Of a DNA stretch of 64,000 bases, positions 34,394 through 43,758 are shown in pieces. The notes under the pieces were generated by a model. The model saw only the letters and a list, made by a program, of their open reading frames with translations, was not told the DNA's origin and ran no database searches. Position numbers and translations under genes: made by a program. The stretch comes from Paenibacillus apiarius (GTDB lineage Bacteria; Bacillota; Bacilli; Paenibacillales; Paenibacillaceae). The number at the start of each line of letters is the position of its first letter. The first letter of the stretch is position 1. The DNA is taken from assembly GCF_017052585.1 (NCBI RefSeq), contig NZ_JAFFHZ010000001.1, forward strand, positions 868,001 through 932,000, written 5' to 3'.

Positions 34394-36358
34394 TTATTGT
34401 TCTTTCGGCGCTGCTTCCGCCACATGACGAGTACGGATTTCCTCTTGCAGCATCGCGATAACTTCGGCGAGCGGCTTCATGCCGAGGTCGCCCTCTCCCC
34501 GTTTGCGGACAGATGCGGCGGCACCGTTCTTCTCGTTCTCGCCGACAACGAGCATATACGGCATTTTTTCCAGCTGCGCTTCGCGAATTTTATAACCAAG
34601 CTTCTCATTGCGCACGTCCGCTTCCGCACGGATGCCCGCATCGAGCAGCGTTTCCGTAACTTCCTTCGCATACGCTTCATAAGTCGGCGATACCGGAATT
34701 ACCTTGGCGTGTACCGGAGACAGCCAGAGAGGCAGCGCGCCGGCAAAATTCTCAAGCAGGAACGCGGTCATGCGTTCCATCGTGCTAATAATGCCGCGGT
34801 GAATAACGACCGGACGATGCTTCTGCCCGTCTTCGCCGACATACTCCAGCTCGAACCGCTCCGGAAGCAAGAAGTCCAGCTGCGCTGTCGACAACGTCTC
34901 TTCCTTGCCGAGCGCGGTCTTGATTTGCACATCCACCTTAGGGCCGTAGAACGCCGCTTCTCCCTCTTCTTCGAAGAACGGCAAGCCAAGCTCTTCCACA
35001 ACTTCACGCAGCATGCGCTGGGACATTTCCCACATCGCATCATCCGGGAAATACTTCTCCGTATCTTGCGGATCGCGATAAGATAAGCGGAACCGGTATT
35101 CCTTAATGCCGAAGTCCTCATATACGCGGCGAATCAAGTTAATAACGCGGGCGAACTCTTCCTTGATCTGATCCGGACGACAGAAGATGTGCGCGTCGTT
35201 CAGCGTCATAGCCCGAACGCGGTGCAAGCCTGTCAGCGCCCCTGACATTTCGTAGCGGTGCATGGTGCCCAGTTCTGCGATACGAATCGGCAGTTCGCGA
35301 TAACTGCGCATATCGCTCTTATACACCATCATATGGTGCGGACAGTTCATCGGACGGAGCACGAGCTCTTCATTGTCGAGTGTCATTACAGGGAACATGT
35401 CCTCTTGGTAATGATCCCAGTGACCCGACGTCTTATACAGATCGACATTTGCCAATACTGGCGTGTAGACGTGACTGTAGCCGAGGCGTTCTTCCAAATC
35501 CACGATATAACGCTCCATTGTCCGGCGCAGCGTTGCGCCGTTCGGCAGCCAGAGCGGCAAGCCTTGTCCGACTTCGCGGGAGAACGTGAAGATTTTCAAT
35601 TCCTTGCCGAGCTTGCGATGGTCGCGCTTCTTCGCTTCTTCCAGGTAATGCAGGTATTCATCAAGCTGCGCCTTCTTTACGAAAGCCGTACCGTAAATGC
35701 GCTGCAGCATTTTGTTGTCGGAGTTGCCGCGCCAGTACGCGCCCGCCAAGTTAAGCAGCTTGAACACTTTGATCTTTCCGGTGGAAGGCACATGCGGCCC
35801 GCGGCACAAGTCGAAGAACTCGCCTTGATCGTAAATCGTAATGACCGAATCTTCAGGCAAGTCGGAAATGAGCTCCACCTTCAATTCATCGCCGATCTCA
35901 TTGTAGATGCGAAGCGCTTCTTCACGCGAGACGACACGGCGGCGAATCGGCAAGTTTTCCGATACGATGCGTACCATTTCCTTTTCAATCTTAGGCAAAT
36001 CTTCAGGTGTGAGCGATACATCCATATCGATATCATAGTAGAAGCCATCCTCGATAACCGGACCGATGCCGAGCTTGACGTTCGCCTCTTTATATAGGCG
36101 CTTGATCGCTTGCGCCATCAAGTGAGCGGTGCTATGACGCATCACTTCCAGACCGTCGGCGGAATCCGCCGTCACGATTGCGACCTGTGCATCCTGTTCG
36201 ATCGGCGTATACAAGTCGACTACTTTCCCATCCATTTTCCCAGCCAATGCACTTTTCTTCAGGCCGCTGCTGATTGAGCCGGCCACATCTTCAATTGTGC
36301 TCCCCTGCTCATACTCGCGTACGGCGCCATCCGGCAATGTTACTTTAACCATAGACAT
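34394..36358 (-). CDS. thrS: Threonyl-tRNA synthetase
   Basis: This 654-residue protein has the full bacterial layout. The TGS domain (1-65, '[21 protein letters not shown]') is followed by the editing domain with '[14 protein letters not shown]', which supplies the HxxxH-type zinc-like site. The class II catalytic core has '[26 protein letters not shown]' with the zinc Cys and motif 2 '[16 protein letters not shown]'. The C-terminal anticodon-binding domain carries '[17 protein letters not shown]' and '[13 protein letters not shown]'. AAGGAGG precedes the ATG. Expression is set by the T-box leader directly upstream, so it responds to uncharged threonine tRNA. Confidence 0.97.
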   Translation of the reverse strand: MSMVKVTLPDGAVREYEQGSTIEDVAGSISSGLKKSALAGKMDGKVVDLYTPIEQDAQVAIVTADSADGLEVMRHSTAHLMAQAIKRLYKEANVKLGIGPVIEDGFYYDIDMDVSLTPEDLPKIEKEMVRIVSENLPIRRRVVSREEALRIYNEIGDELKVELISDLPEDSVITIYDQGEFFDLCRGPHVPSTGKIKVFKLLNLAGAYWRGNSDNKMLQRIYGTAFVKKAQLDEYLHYLEEAKKRDHRKLGKELKIFTFSREVGQGLPLWLPNGATLRRTMERYIVDLEERLGYSHVYTPVLANVDLYKTSGHWDHYQEDMFPVMTLDNEELVLRPMNCPHHMMVYKSDMRSYRELPIRIAELGTMHRYEMSGALTGLHRVRAMTLNDAHIFCRPDQIKEEFARVINLIRRVYEDFGIKEYRFRLSYRDPQDTEKYFPDDAMWEMSQRMLREVVEELGLPFFEEEGEAAFYGPKVDVQIKTALGKEETLSTAQLDFLLPERFELEYVGEDGQKHRPVVIHRGIISTMERMTAFLLENFAGALPLWLSPVHAKVIPVSPTYEAYAKEVTETLLDAGIRAEADVRNEKLGYKIREAQLEKMPYMLVVGENEKNGAAASVRKRGEGDLGMKPLAEVIAMLQEEIRTRHVAEAAPKEQ

Positions 36359-36402
36359 GTGCTGTTTCCTCCTTGTTTGTCGTTAGAAGCATATGACCTC
36401 TT

Positions 36403-36751
36403 AAAAATAAAAAACACCCGTCCCGTAAAAGGGACGAGCGTTCATAATCATAGCAACCCGTGGTTCCACCCTCATTCGATTGCTGCGCCGATACGAGTCA
36501 ACACTTGCATGCCGGTAGGGCTGAGCAATCCTTGAGCATTCGGTAACGGGAATGACACGTCGAATGATACTGTCTCTGGTGTCCATACAACAAGTATGGA
36601 ATGGCCAAGGAGTTCTCATTCAATGCTTCAAAGGGGTAAATGTACGGCGTACTCCGAAGAGACTTGCAGCCTTGGTCTCTCTCTCTGCGCGGTTCCATCC
36701 GTCATTCATGTCTTCATCATCGCATGACATTATGCAGCTGTTGAATCAATA
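36403..36751 (-). ncRNA. T-box leader of thrS
   Basis: The minus strand carries the T-box signature AGGGTGGAACCACGGG (36457-36472). A terminator follows: CTCGTCCC paired with GGGACGGG, then TGTTTTTTATTTTT. The antiterminator can form by pairing the T-box with the 5' arm of that stem. The Stem I region is present upstream (to about 36740), but I could not place the threonine specifier codon with certainty; an ACC lies in the GAGACCAAGG segment. Confidence 0.9.
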
Positions 36752-36757
36752 TGGCAT

Positions 36758-36786
36758 ATTATATGCGATCTTTCATCGGCGGTCAA
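36758..36786 (-). promoter_or_regulatory. Promoter of the thrS T-box transcript
   Basis: TTGACC (36781-36786), a 17-bp spacer and TATAAT (36758-36763) on the minus strand form a near-consensus sigma-A promoter. Transcription starts near 36751, giving a leader of about 390 nt. Confidence 0.85.
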
Positions 36787-36863
36787 GGGGCGATCCGATC
36801 CTGCAGCTGCGGCTATCCGCTGCATTCGTCCAAGCCCGTCGAAGGCGGAGCCCCGATTTGGCC

Positions 36864-36930
36864 AAAAATAAAAGGCGTTGCCGCTGATTCGGATATTAGT
36901 CCGAACAGTCGGGAATCACCTTCTGCTTAA
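36864..36930 (-). terminator. Possible terminator of ytxC
   Basis: Downstream of ytxC the minus strand has a TTCGGACTAATATCCGAA hairpin and then GGCAACGCCTTTTATTTTT. The T tract is good; the exact stem is uncertain. Confidence 0.45.
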
Positions 36931-36937
36931 GACGGAT

Positions 36938-37858
36938 TCAAGTGTAGCTGTCCTGCGTCTGCAATGCTTCGCTTGCCTGGGGCTGGCAAGCGCTGCAGTA
37001 AATGCAAACGTGCACACGTGACTCAAAAATTTGCTGAATGGTTTTAATCACTTGGGAATCAGGCTCCCGCGTATGAATAATAATATTTTGCGGAGACACG
37101 TTAATGAGCGTGCTTACAATCATATCTTCCATTTCCATGTCGTAATCCAGCATTTCCACAATCATGCCGTCAACGACGTGCTTCGGCTCCAGCGGCTGCA
37201 TCTGCTCATTGAGAAGAGTAAATTCATGTCCGCCCCTATGCATCAAATGCGCAAGCGGTATTTTGGTCTCTTGAATGAACACGAAATATTTCAGCAGTCC
37301 GATAAATTCTTGATATTGGCGTTCAAGCACATATTCGTCAATCGCGTAATCCACGACTTCGCGCAATTCGTTCATATACTTTACTAAGCGGAACCGGATA
37401 AAGCCTTCCAGATTCAGATCCGTATGCTCCTCTAAATAACGGCGCAGCACCCGCATCACTTTGCCTTTGCGGCGGCGGCGCGCCTCCGCAGCACCGATAT
37501 CGTCAGTTCCGTTAAGCAGCTGCAGGCAATATTCCTCAATCTTGCTCTGCTCGCGCTCATCATAATGCGTTTCTTTCGTAATAAAGGAACGGATGAGCGA
37601 TTTTTCCTTCATGGACAAAATATATTCGGCAAGTGCCCGTGCGGCTTTATTCCATACGTCTTGTCCTTGTCCGGCAAGCTGAAATCCAGGCATAAGACCG
37701 CGGCAAGTAATCAAAGCCATCTGTTCGGTAAGCAATTGATCGAACTCTACGCCGTTCGGCTGTTTATGTAAATCGCCCAGCTCTTGCTGCAGTAAGTCCG
37801 TCAAAGCTGCTATGTCATCCTGCGATGCATGCGGTAACGATATGGTGAACAGTTCCAT
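36938..37858 (-). CDS. ytxC: Sporulation protein YtxC
   Basis: This 306-residue protein has GGAGTGAGTTC before its ATG. It matches the YtxC family: 'LNLEGFIRFRLVKYMNELREVVDYAIDEYV', 'YQEFIGLLKYFVFIQETKIPLAHLM' and 'GGHEFTLLNEQM'. The gene is next to thrS, as in B. subtilis, which supports orthology. It contributes to sporulation but its biochemical role is unknown. The C-terminus holds a CxxC ('YCSAC') that could bind metal. A basic cluster 'EARRRRKGKVMRVLRRY' lies near residue 130. Confidence 0.88.
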   Translation of the reverse strand: MELFTISLPHASQDDIAALTDLLQQELGDLHKQPNGVEFDQLLTEQMALITCRGLMPGFQLAGQGQDVWNKAARALAEYILSMKEKSLIRSFITKETHYDEREQSKIEEYCLQLLNGTDDIGAAEARRRRKGKVMRVLRRYLEEHTDLNLEGFIRFRLVKYMNELREVVDYAIDEYVLERQYQEFIGLLKYFVFIQETKIPLAHLMHRGGHEFTLLNEQMQPLEPKHVVDGMIVEMLDYDMEMEDMIVSTLINVSPQNIIIHTREPDSQVIKTIQQIFESRVHVCIYCSACQPQASEALQTQDSYT

Positions 37859-38178
37859 GAACTCACTCCTTTCTGTTCCTTATTAAGTATATGGGAGCAA
37901 GGAAACAGATATACGAAGAGGGTTTTGGAAATAGACCCTGCTCATAACACCTCACGTTCACATCCGTTGGACGAAATCCAATGTAACTTATGGACTACTC
38001 GCTTCATCCAACGAGAAAGGCGCTGCCCAAGCTTCCTCGTCTACCAAGGGCACGGGCAACGCCAGTATAATTAGACCATAATACCGAGGTCATATGCATC
38101 ATAAACACATGTGGAGAAGGCGAGCTTCTGTAACGCATGATTACGTATTCATGTCCGCGTTACTCTGAATTCCCCTGG
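37859..38178. other. Intergenic region between mqnC and ytxC
   Basis: About 320 bp with no supported gene. It holds the hairpin assigned below to mqnC (38019-38063). The ytxC promoter should lie near 37.88-37.95 kb but is not distinct. Confidence 0.45.
38012..38063 (-). terminator. Probable terminator of mqnC
   Basis: GGCGTTGCCCGTGCCCTTGG pairs imperfectly with CTTGGGCAGCGCC on the minus strand, followed by TTTCTCG. It lies about 115 bp beyond the mqnC stop. Confidence 0.5.
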
Positions 38179-39318
38179 TTAGTTCTGCATGATGAAGTCG
38201 CGTTCTACACGGATGTGCTCATCGTTAAACACTTTCAGTATGTTGTACTTCGTATCCCGCTGCGCCGGAATCTTGCCGGCCTCGCGAATGAGGCGAAGCG
38301 TGCTCTCGATGTTCACTTTGTGCGTCGCTCCGGCGGCGGACACGACGTTCTCTTCAATCATTGTGCTGCCAAAATCGTTACAGCCGTAGCTCAACGTCAG
38401 CTTCCCGATTTCGGGGCCCATCGTTACCCAAGAAGCTTGGAAGTTCGGAATATTGTCCAAGAAAATCCGGCTGATGGCCAATGTCTTCAAATATTCCTCC
38501 GGACTTACGCGCTCCGCCTTCATGTTCGTATTGTCCGGCTGGAATGTCCAAGGGATGAAAGCCAGAAATCCTTTGGAAGAATAACCGTTCGCCAGACATT
38601 CATCCTGCGCCGTACGAACGCGTTCCATATGAAGCGCTCGTTCTTCCAGGAGCTCGCCGAAGCCGATAACCATCGTCGCCGTCGTGTTCATGCCAACCTT
38701 ATGCGCGGTCTGCATGACGTCCATCCAATCCCGCCACGAGCCTTTAAGCCGGCTAATCTTGCGGCGCGTGCGATCGTCCAGAATTTCCGCTCCGCCGCCA
38801 GGCAAGGAGTCCAGTCCCGCCTCATGAATTTCACGCACGACTTGCTCCAACGACAATCCGTCAGATACTTCCTGCATCTTCAAAATCTCGGCTGGCGAGA
38901 ATGAGTGCATCGTTATGTTGGGGAAACGTTCTTTGATCGCGCGCAGCAAGTCCGTGTAATAGCTGAAGGGAAGCTCGGGATTGGTTCCCCCCTGCATCAA
39001 TATTTCCGTACCGCCGACGTCGATCGTTTCCTGAATTTTCTGAAAAATGACTTCATCCGGAAGGACATAGCCTTCCTTCGAACCCGGCGCGCGGTAGAAG
39101 GCGCAGAACCGGCAATACGTATCGCAAATGTTCGTGTAATTGACATTGCGGCCAATCACGAAGGTAGAAACGGGCTCGGGATGCCACTTCTGCATAAGTT
39201 GATTGGCAGCGGCTCCAAGCTTCTCTATCTGGTCGGTTTCGAACAAGGTTACGCATTCGTCCGTGTCAATTCGTTCGCCGCGCAGCGCTTTGTCTAATAT
39301 GCGGTCAATCGGTGACAT
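38179..39318 (-). CDS. mqnC: Cyclic dehypoxanthinyl futalosine synthase
   Basis: This protein has 379 residues from the ATG at 39318 (MSPIDRILDKAL), with AGAGGAAGTG upstream. It is a radical SAM enzyme: the iron-sulfur motif is 'CDTYCRFCAFYR'. 'GGTEILMQGGTNPELPF', 'LDSLPGGGAEIL' and 'CNDFGSTMIEENVVSAAG' are MqnC-specific. It cyclises dehypoxanthine futalosine in the futalosine route to menaquinone. That implies this organism does not rely only on the classical Men pathway. The other mqn genes are not in this window. Confidence 0.92.
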   Translation of the reverse strand: MSPIDRILDKALRGERIDTDECVTLFETDQIEKLGAAANQLMQKWHPEPVSTFVIGRNVNYTNICDTYCRFCAFYRAPGSKEGYVLPDEVIFQKIQETIDVGGTEILMQGGTNPELPFSYYTDLLRAIKERFPNITMHSFSPAEILKMQEVSDGLSLEQVVREIHEAGLDSLPGGGAEILDDRTRRKISRLKGSWRDWMDVMQTAHKVGMNTTATMVIGFGELLEERALHMERVRTAQDECLANGYSSKGFLAFIPWTFQPDNTNMKAERVSPEEYLKTLAISRIFLDNIPNFQASWVTMGPEIGKLTLSYGCNDFGSTMIEENVVSAAGATHKVNIESTLRLIREAGKIPAQRDTKYNILKVFNDEHIRVERDFIMQN

Positions 39319-39504
39319 CGTACAGTCACTTCCTCTCAAAAATAAGTTGCACAAGTTGCATGCTCATGCGAAAAAAACTATCTCTTGGCCAGCCACAGCC
39401 ACAAAAAAATATATGAACGTGCGTGATATGGCTCATCCGTACGTGACATGATCTTGCATCAATCCATGTCAACAACTGCAATAATGGTAACATAGTTTGC
39501 CCGT

Positions 39505-39571
39505 AAAAAACAGCACCTCCCGGTACAAGCTGCACCGAAGATTAGTCCGGCGCGACACCTGAAACGGGAGG
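39505..39571 (-). terminator. Rho-independent terminator of the met operon
   Basis: CCTCCCG pairs with CGGGAGG on the minus strand around a partly structured 40-nt interior, then TGCTGTTTTTTACGG. It lies 29 bp after the metC stop. Confidence 0.7.
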
Positions 39572-39599
39572 AATAAAGCAACTTCATTCTAATATTTTA

Positions 39600-40799
39600 T
39601 TACCTATTTAACGCTTGATCCAAATCATCCAGCAAATCATCAATATGCTCCAAGCCTACGGAGAAACGGAGCAATCCATCCGTAATGCCTCGTTCCAGCC
39701 GCACTTCCTTCGGCATGGCCGCATGGGACATCATCGCAGGATAGGACAGAATGCTCTCGACAGCACCCAGACTGACGGCGACCAGTGGCACCTTCACTTG
39801 GTTGAGCACCCGCTTCGCCCGTTCGCCGGATCCGACATCGAAGGATACGACCGCGCCGTAGCCTTGCGATTGCTTCTCATGAACCTCGCGGCCGGGATGA
39901 TTGAGCAGCCCGGGGTAGTAGACGCGGGCAATATCCGTTCTGGCTTGAAGCCACTCCGCAAGCCGCCGCGCGCTATGCTCGCTCTGCTTCATGCGGGCTT
40001 CGAGCGTCTTCATGCCGCGCATCAACAGCCAGCTGTCCTGTACGCCCAATACGGTGCCGAGCCCGTTCTGCACTTGCTTGACACGGCGTCCGAGACTTTC
40101 GTTCGCCGTAACCGCCAGCCCGGCCAGCACATCGCTGTGACCGCCGAGGAACTTCGTCGCGCTGTGCAGCACGATGTCAACGCCAAGCTCAATGGGACGC
40201 TGATGGTACGGCGTCATGAACGTGTTGTCGAGCATCGTGATGAGTCCCTGTTCCTTGGCCCAAGCCGTCACTTCCGCGATGTCCGTAATTTTGAGCGTCG
40301 GGTTGGACGGCGTCTCCATATATACGGCCTTGGTGTTCGGTCGAAGGGCTGCTCTGATCTGCTCGATATCCGTCATATCGACGAGCGTCGATTCGATGTG
40401 CAGCCGGCTCAGGATAGACGTCAACAAACGATACGTCCCCCCGTATACATCCTCTGTCACGATGACGTGATCGCCTGCCGACAGCAGCAGGAAGGCGGAT
40501 GAAATGGCAGCCATGCCGGATGCGAAAGCGTATCCGTTGCTTCCGCCTTCCAACAGAGCGATATATTGTTCCAGCGCCTGGCGCGTCGGATTGCCGGAGC
40601 GCGAATAGTCATATTCGGGCGGCTCATAAATGTCATGATGGTGGAACGTTGACGCTTGATATATCGGAACGCTGGACGCCCCCGTATTGCTGTCGATTTC
40701 ACTGCCAAAATGGATTAGCTTGGTCGCAAAGCGGCGCTCCTCTTTAGAGAGTTGCTTGTTGCCCGGCTCATCACCGTGCCGATTATGTCGCTCGCTCAT
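39600..40799 (-). CDS. metC: Cystathionine beta-lyase
   Basis: This 399-residue PLP enzyme of the Cys/Met metabolism family has GAGAGGTGACGAAGAT before its ATG. The cofactor lysine lies in 'VLHSATKFLGGHSDVLAG', and 'YSRSGNPTRQALE' and 'SYPAMMSHAAMP' are family signatures. It would split cystathionine to homocysteine, pyruvate and ammonia. It is last in metA-metI-metC, the order used by other Bacillales. Beta- versus gamma-lyase specificity is inferred from the operon, not proved by sequence. Confidence 0.88.
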   Translation of the reverse strand: MSERHNRHGDEPGNKQLSKEERRFATKLIHFGSEIDSNTGASSVPIYQASTFHHHDIYEPPEYDYSRSGNPTRQALEQYIALLEGGSNGYAFASGMAAISSAFLLLSAGDHVIVTEDVYGGTYRLLTSILSRLHIESTLVDMTDIEQIRAALRPNTKAVYMETPSNPTLKITDIAEVTAWAKEQGLITMLDNTFMTPYHQRPIELGVDIVLHSATKFLGGHSDVLAGLAVTANESLGRRVKQVQNGLGTVLGVQDSWLLMRGMKTLEARMKQSEHSARRLAEWLQARTDIARVYYPGLLNHPGREVHEKQSQGYGAVVSFDVGSGERAKRVLNQVKVPLVAVSLGAVESILSYPAMMSHAAMPKEVRLERGITDGLLRFSVGLEHIDDLLDDLDQALNR

Positions 40800-40806
40800 A
40801 TCTTCG

Positions 40807-41988
40807 TCACCTCTCTATTTCCGCTTTTGCCGCGGCAATGGCTTGATTCAAATCCGCTATTAGATCTTCCGCATGCTCTATACCGACCGAGAAGCGCAGT
40901 AGACGGTCGTCAACGCCGACCCGCTCCCGAATTTCCTGCGGGATATCCGCGTGCGTCTGTATAGCCGGATACGTCATTAACGATTCGACGCCGCCCAAGC
41001 TTTCCGCGAATGCAATCAGCTTCAGATGTCTCAGAATCGGTTCAACATATCGCGCATCCTTCACACGGAATGAGAAAATTCCCGTGTTGCCCGACGACTG
41101 CCGCTTCTGAATGTCATAGCCCGGGTGATGCGGAAGCGCCGGATAGTACACTTCTTCTATGGCTGGATGTTCCAGCAGCCAGTTCGCGATAGCCGCAGCA
41201 TTCAATTGATGCCGCTCCATTCGCAGGGCGAGCGTCTTCATGCCGCGCATCAATTGATACGAATCGGACGGACTGAGCACGGCGCCGATGGAATTGTGCA
41301 GAATTGCGATTTCGTCGGATAACGCCTCGCCCTTCGTCACGATGAGGCCTGCCAATACATCGTTATGTCCGCCCAAATACTTCGTCGCGCTATGGACAAC
41401 GATATCTGCTCCAAGGTCAAGCGGACGCTGGAAGAACGGCGTAAGCAGCGTATTGTCGACGATCGTCCGCATGCCGTGCGCCTTGGCCCAAGCCGCCACC
41501 CGTTCGATGTCGGTTATCATCATGAGCGGATTGGTCGGCGTCTCGATGATGACTGCCTTCGTCTCTGGCTTGCGCGCCGACTCGAGCGCATCCATATCAT
41601 TCGTATCGACATAGGTCGCCGACACGCCGAAGCGGGCCATAATTTTTTCAAGCAAGCGGTATGTCCCGCCATACAAGTCCAACGATACGATGAGATGATC
41701 CCCTTGACCGAACATCGCGAACACGGTCTGCAATGCAGCCATGCCCGAACTGCACGCAAAACCTGCATCGCCGCTCTCCAAGGCTGCCGCCGCGTCCTCC
41801 AGCACCTGCCGGGTGGGGTTCTTCGTGCGTATATAATCAAATCCGGTGCTCTGTCCGAGCCGTGGATGGCGATAAGCGGTTGCTTGATAGATTGGATACG
41901 TGACGGCGCCCGTCCTTGGCTCCTGTACCGACCCGATCTGCGCGAGCCGGCTTTCGATGCGGTAGTTGTCAGAATTCTGTGCAGCCAT
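40807..41988 (-). CDS. metI: Cystathionine gamma-synthase / O-acetylhomoserine (thiol)-lyase
   Basis: This 393-residue PLP enzyme is homologous to the next gene. The cofactor lysine is in 'VVHSATKYLGGHNDVLAGL', with 'DYIRTKNPTRQVLE' and 'LMTYPAIQTHADIP' further along. It joins acetylhomoserine with cysteine, or with sulfide. The ATG overlaps the metA stop as TAATG, so translation is coupled. Assignment as MetI rests on operon order and on closer similarity to gamma-synthases. Confidence 0.88.
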   Translation of the reverse strand: MAAQNSDNYRIESRLAQIGSVQEPRTGAVTYPIYQATAYRHPRLGQSTGFDYIRTKNPTRQVLEDAAAALESGDAGFACSSGMAALQTVFAMFGQGDHLIVSLDLYGGTYRLLEKIMARFGVSATYVDTNDMDALESARKPETKAVIIETPTNPLMMITDIERVAAWAKAHGMRTIVDNTLLTPFFQRPLDLGADIVVHSATKYLGGHNDVLAGLIVTKGEALSDEIAILHNSIGAVLSPSDSYQLMRGMKTLALRMERHQLNAAAIANWLLEHPAIEEVYYPALPHHPGYDIQKRQSSGNTGIFSFRVKDARYVEPILRHLKLIAFAESLGGVESLMTYPAIQTHADIPQEIRERVGVDDRLLRFSVGIEHAEDLIADLNQAIAAAKAEIER

Positions 41989-42929
41989 TACACTTGCGCC
42001 CCTTCCTTATTCGATACGGCTCTGCCCAATTCATATGGCGTCTCTTGATATACGTAGTAGTTCAACCAGTTGGAAAAGAGCAGATTGGCATGCGCACGCC
42101 AAGTCGAATACGGCGTTTTGGACGGATCGTTATTCGGAAAGTAATTAACCGGGAGGTCCATACTCATCCCTTTCGCGATATCCCGATCGTATTCCCATTT
42201 CAATGTACAGGGATCGTATTCAGAGTGCCCGGTTACGAAAATTTGCTTGCCGTCTTCGGTTGCAACCAAGTAGACTCCCGCTTCTTCCGATTCCGCCAAT
42301 ATATTCAATGCGGCAACTTGCTCGATATCCTCGCGTCTCACTTCCGTATGGCGGGATTGCGGAACGAGGAACATCTCGTCGAACCCGCGTGTCAGACTTA
42401 CATTTTCCTTCGTCAACGTATGGGGAAATACCCCGAATATTTTCTTTTTCAGTGAATATTTGCGAATGCCGTAATGGTAGTACAGACCTGCTTGGGACGC
42501 CCAACAGATATGAAAGGTCGAGGTCACATTTTCCTTGGACCATTTCATGATGCGGCACAGCTCCTGCCAATAGTTCACGTCCTCGAATTCCATCTGCTCC
42601 ACGGGAGCCCCCGTAATAATCATGCCGTCAAACTGCTGATCTTTGATTTCCTCAAACGTTTTGTAAAAGGAAGACAAATGATCCGCGGATGTATTTTTCG
42701 AGGTGTGGCTCGCTGGATGAAGCAGCGTCACATCTACTTGAAGCGGCGTATTGCCAACTAAGCGCAGCAGTTGGGTTTCCGTCGTCTCTTTCGTCGGCAT
42801 CAAGTTCAGAATCACAATTCGGAGCGGACGAATATCTTGGTGATACGCGCGTGTTTCGTCCATCACGAATATGTTCTCCTGAGTCAGTATTTCTTTGGCC
42901 GGCAAATGATCCGGAATTTTAATCGGCAT
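41988..42929 (-). CDS. metA: Homoserine O-acetyltransferase (MetA type)
   Basis: This protein has 313 residues from the ATG at 42929, preceded by GAAGGAGGAGAGCGTC. The class-I glutamine-amidotransferase-like fold holds the acyl-enzyme Cys in '[18 protein letters not shown]', with His and Glu in '[12 protein letters not shown]'. '[18 protein letters not shown]' is the standard opening. It acylates homoserine, the first committed step to methionine; acetyl versus succinyl use depends on one residue near the active site that I did not assign. The SAM-I riboswitch upstream controls the operon. Confidence 0.93.
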   Translation of the reverse strand: MPIKIPDHLPAKEILTQENIFVMDETRAYHQDIRPLRIVILNLMPTKETTETQLLRLVGNTPLQVDVTLLHPASHTSKNTSADHLSSFYKTFEEIKDQQFDGMIITGAPVEQMEFEDVNYWQELCRIMKWSKENVTSTFHICWASQAGLYYHYGIRKYSLKKKIFGVFPHTLTKENVSLTRGFDEMFLVPQSRHTEVRREDIEQVAALNILAESEEAGVYLVATEDGKQIFVTGHSEYDPCTLKWEYDRDIAKGMSMDLPVNYFPNNDPSKTPYSTWRAHANLLFSNWLNYYVYQETPYELGRAVSNKEGAQV

Positions 42930-43020
42930 GACGCTCTCCTCCTTCATATTGGGTCCATACTTACGGCTTGGCAAACGTTATGCGGCAAGTGGATACGGCG
43001 TTCCTTTCCATTTTCTATAC

Positions 43021-43229
43021 AAAAAAGACCTTTCCCGGCTTCGAGAAAGGTCATGCATTGCGTTCTCATGCCTCTCTCATCTGTCAGCAACGATTGGATC
43101 GCTGCTGCAAGAATTAGCACCGTACGTACATAGCCGTCAAGACTCTTGGAACAAGAATCTGTCGTGTCATGGCTAACGCCGGTTGCCGGGTTTCATCGGG
43201 CTTGTCCCTCCACCTGCTCTTGATAAGAT
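43021..43229 (-). ncRNA. SAM-I (S-box) riboswitch of the metA-metI-metC operon
   Basis: The minus strand shows the S-box elements in order: CTTATCAAGAGCAGGTGGAG, GGACAAGCCCGATGAAACCC, GGCAACC, GGTGCTAATTCTTGCAGC and GACAGATGAGAG. The terminator GACCTTTCTCG...CGGGAAAGGTC with TTTTTT follows (43021-43052). SAM binding should end transcription. Confidence 0.95.
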
Positions 43230-43284
43230 TGCTATCGTTCATTATTCATTTGTTTGCCAGTTGCCAAATAGGACTTGGTAATAA

Positions 43285-43312
43285 TTTATAGCAAAGACAA
43301 GCCTTTCGTCAA
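43285..43312 (-). promoter_or_regulatory. Promoter of the met operon
   Basis: TTGACG (43307-43312), a 16-bp spacer and TATAAA (43285-43290) on the minus strand lie about 50 bp before the S-box. Confidence 0.7.
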
Positions 43313-43422
43313 GAGGCAAATCACAATCTCTTTTGAAATGCATATTTTAAAGCAATGACAAACTTCATACTTTCGCTACCTGCCCTGTGCGGACTCATCT
43401 AACTTCTGTCATTCATTTTTTC

Positions 43423-43451
43423 TTGAAAGGTGAAAGTACGAGCGTTATACT
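43423..43451 (+). promoter_or_regulatory. Promoter of the corA transcript
   Basis: TTGAAA (43423-43428), a 17-bp spacer and TATACT (43446-43451) form a strong sigma-A promoter. The start near 43458 gives a 300-nt untranslated leader. Confidence 0.82.
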
Positions 43452-43457
43452 TAACAA

Positions 43458-43758
43458 GTGCGTGAGCGCACTACCTTATTTATAACGAATAAGTTGAGGT
43501 GAATTTCGGATGGATGGCGACCCGAGGCCGTGCCACGGTACGAACGGACAACCGAATATGACGATTCGACAGGAACCGATGTCGCCCAAGACCGTTGCTG
43601 TCTGTTGCTCGTGCCTATAAGTTGAGCCGACCTTCAACTGCCTCGACGTATGACTATGCACCGAATGACGGATGACGTAATGAGCATCACCCTGCTTGAA
43701 TCGTCAAGATTAGACGATGCAGCCCGTCCATTGTCGGCGGCGCGAAGGAGTGAATGCA
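43458..43758 (+). ncRNA. Unassigned structured leader RNA upstream of corA
   Basis: A 300-nt leader opens with the hairpin GTGCG-TGAG-CGCAC (43458-43471). A long-range stem GTTGAGGT (43493) / ACCTTCAAC (about 43634) encloses further helices: GGCGAC/GTCGCC, CCGTGCCACGG and CGAAT/ATTCG. A last hairpin ATCGTC/GACGAT lies near the ribosome site. The position before a magnesium transporter gene suggests a metal riboswitch, but it does not match the M-box consensus and I recognise no other class. Confidence 0.55.

Noticed and set aside
43458-43758. M-box magnesium riboswitch upstream of corA
   Set aside because: The conserved blocks GGTGAGGCTCC and GACGCCAATGGGTCAACAG are not present; only a general resemblance in position and structure remains.
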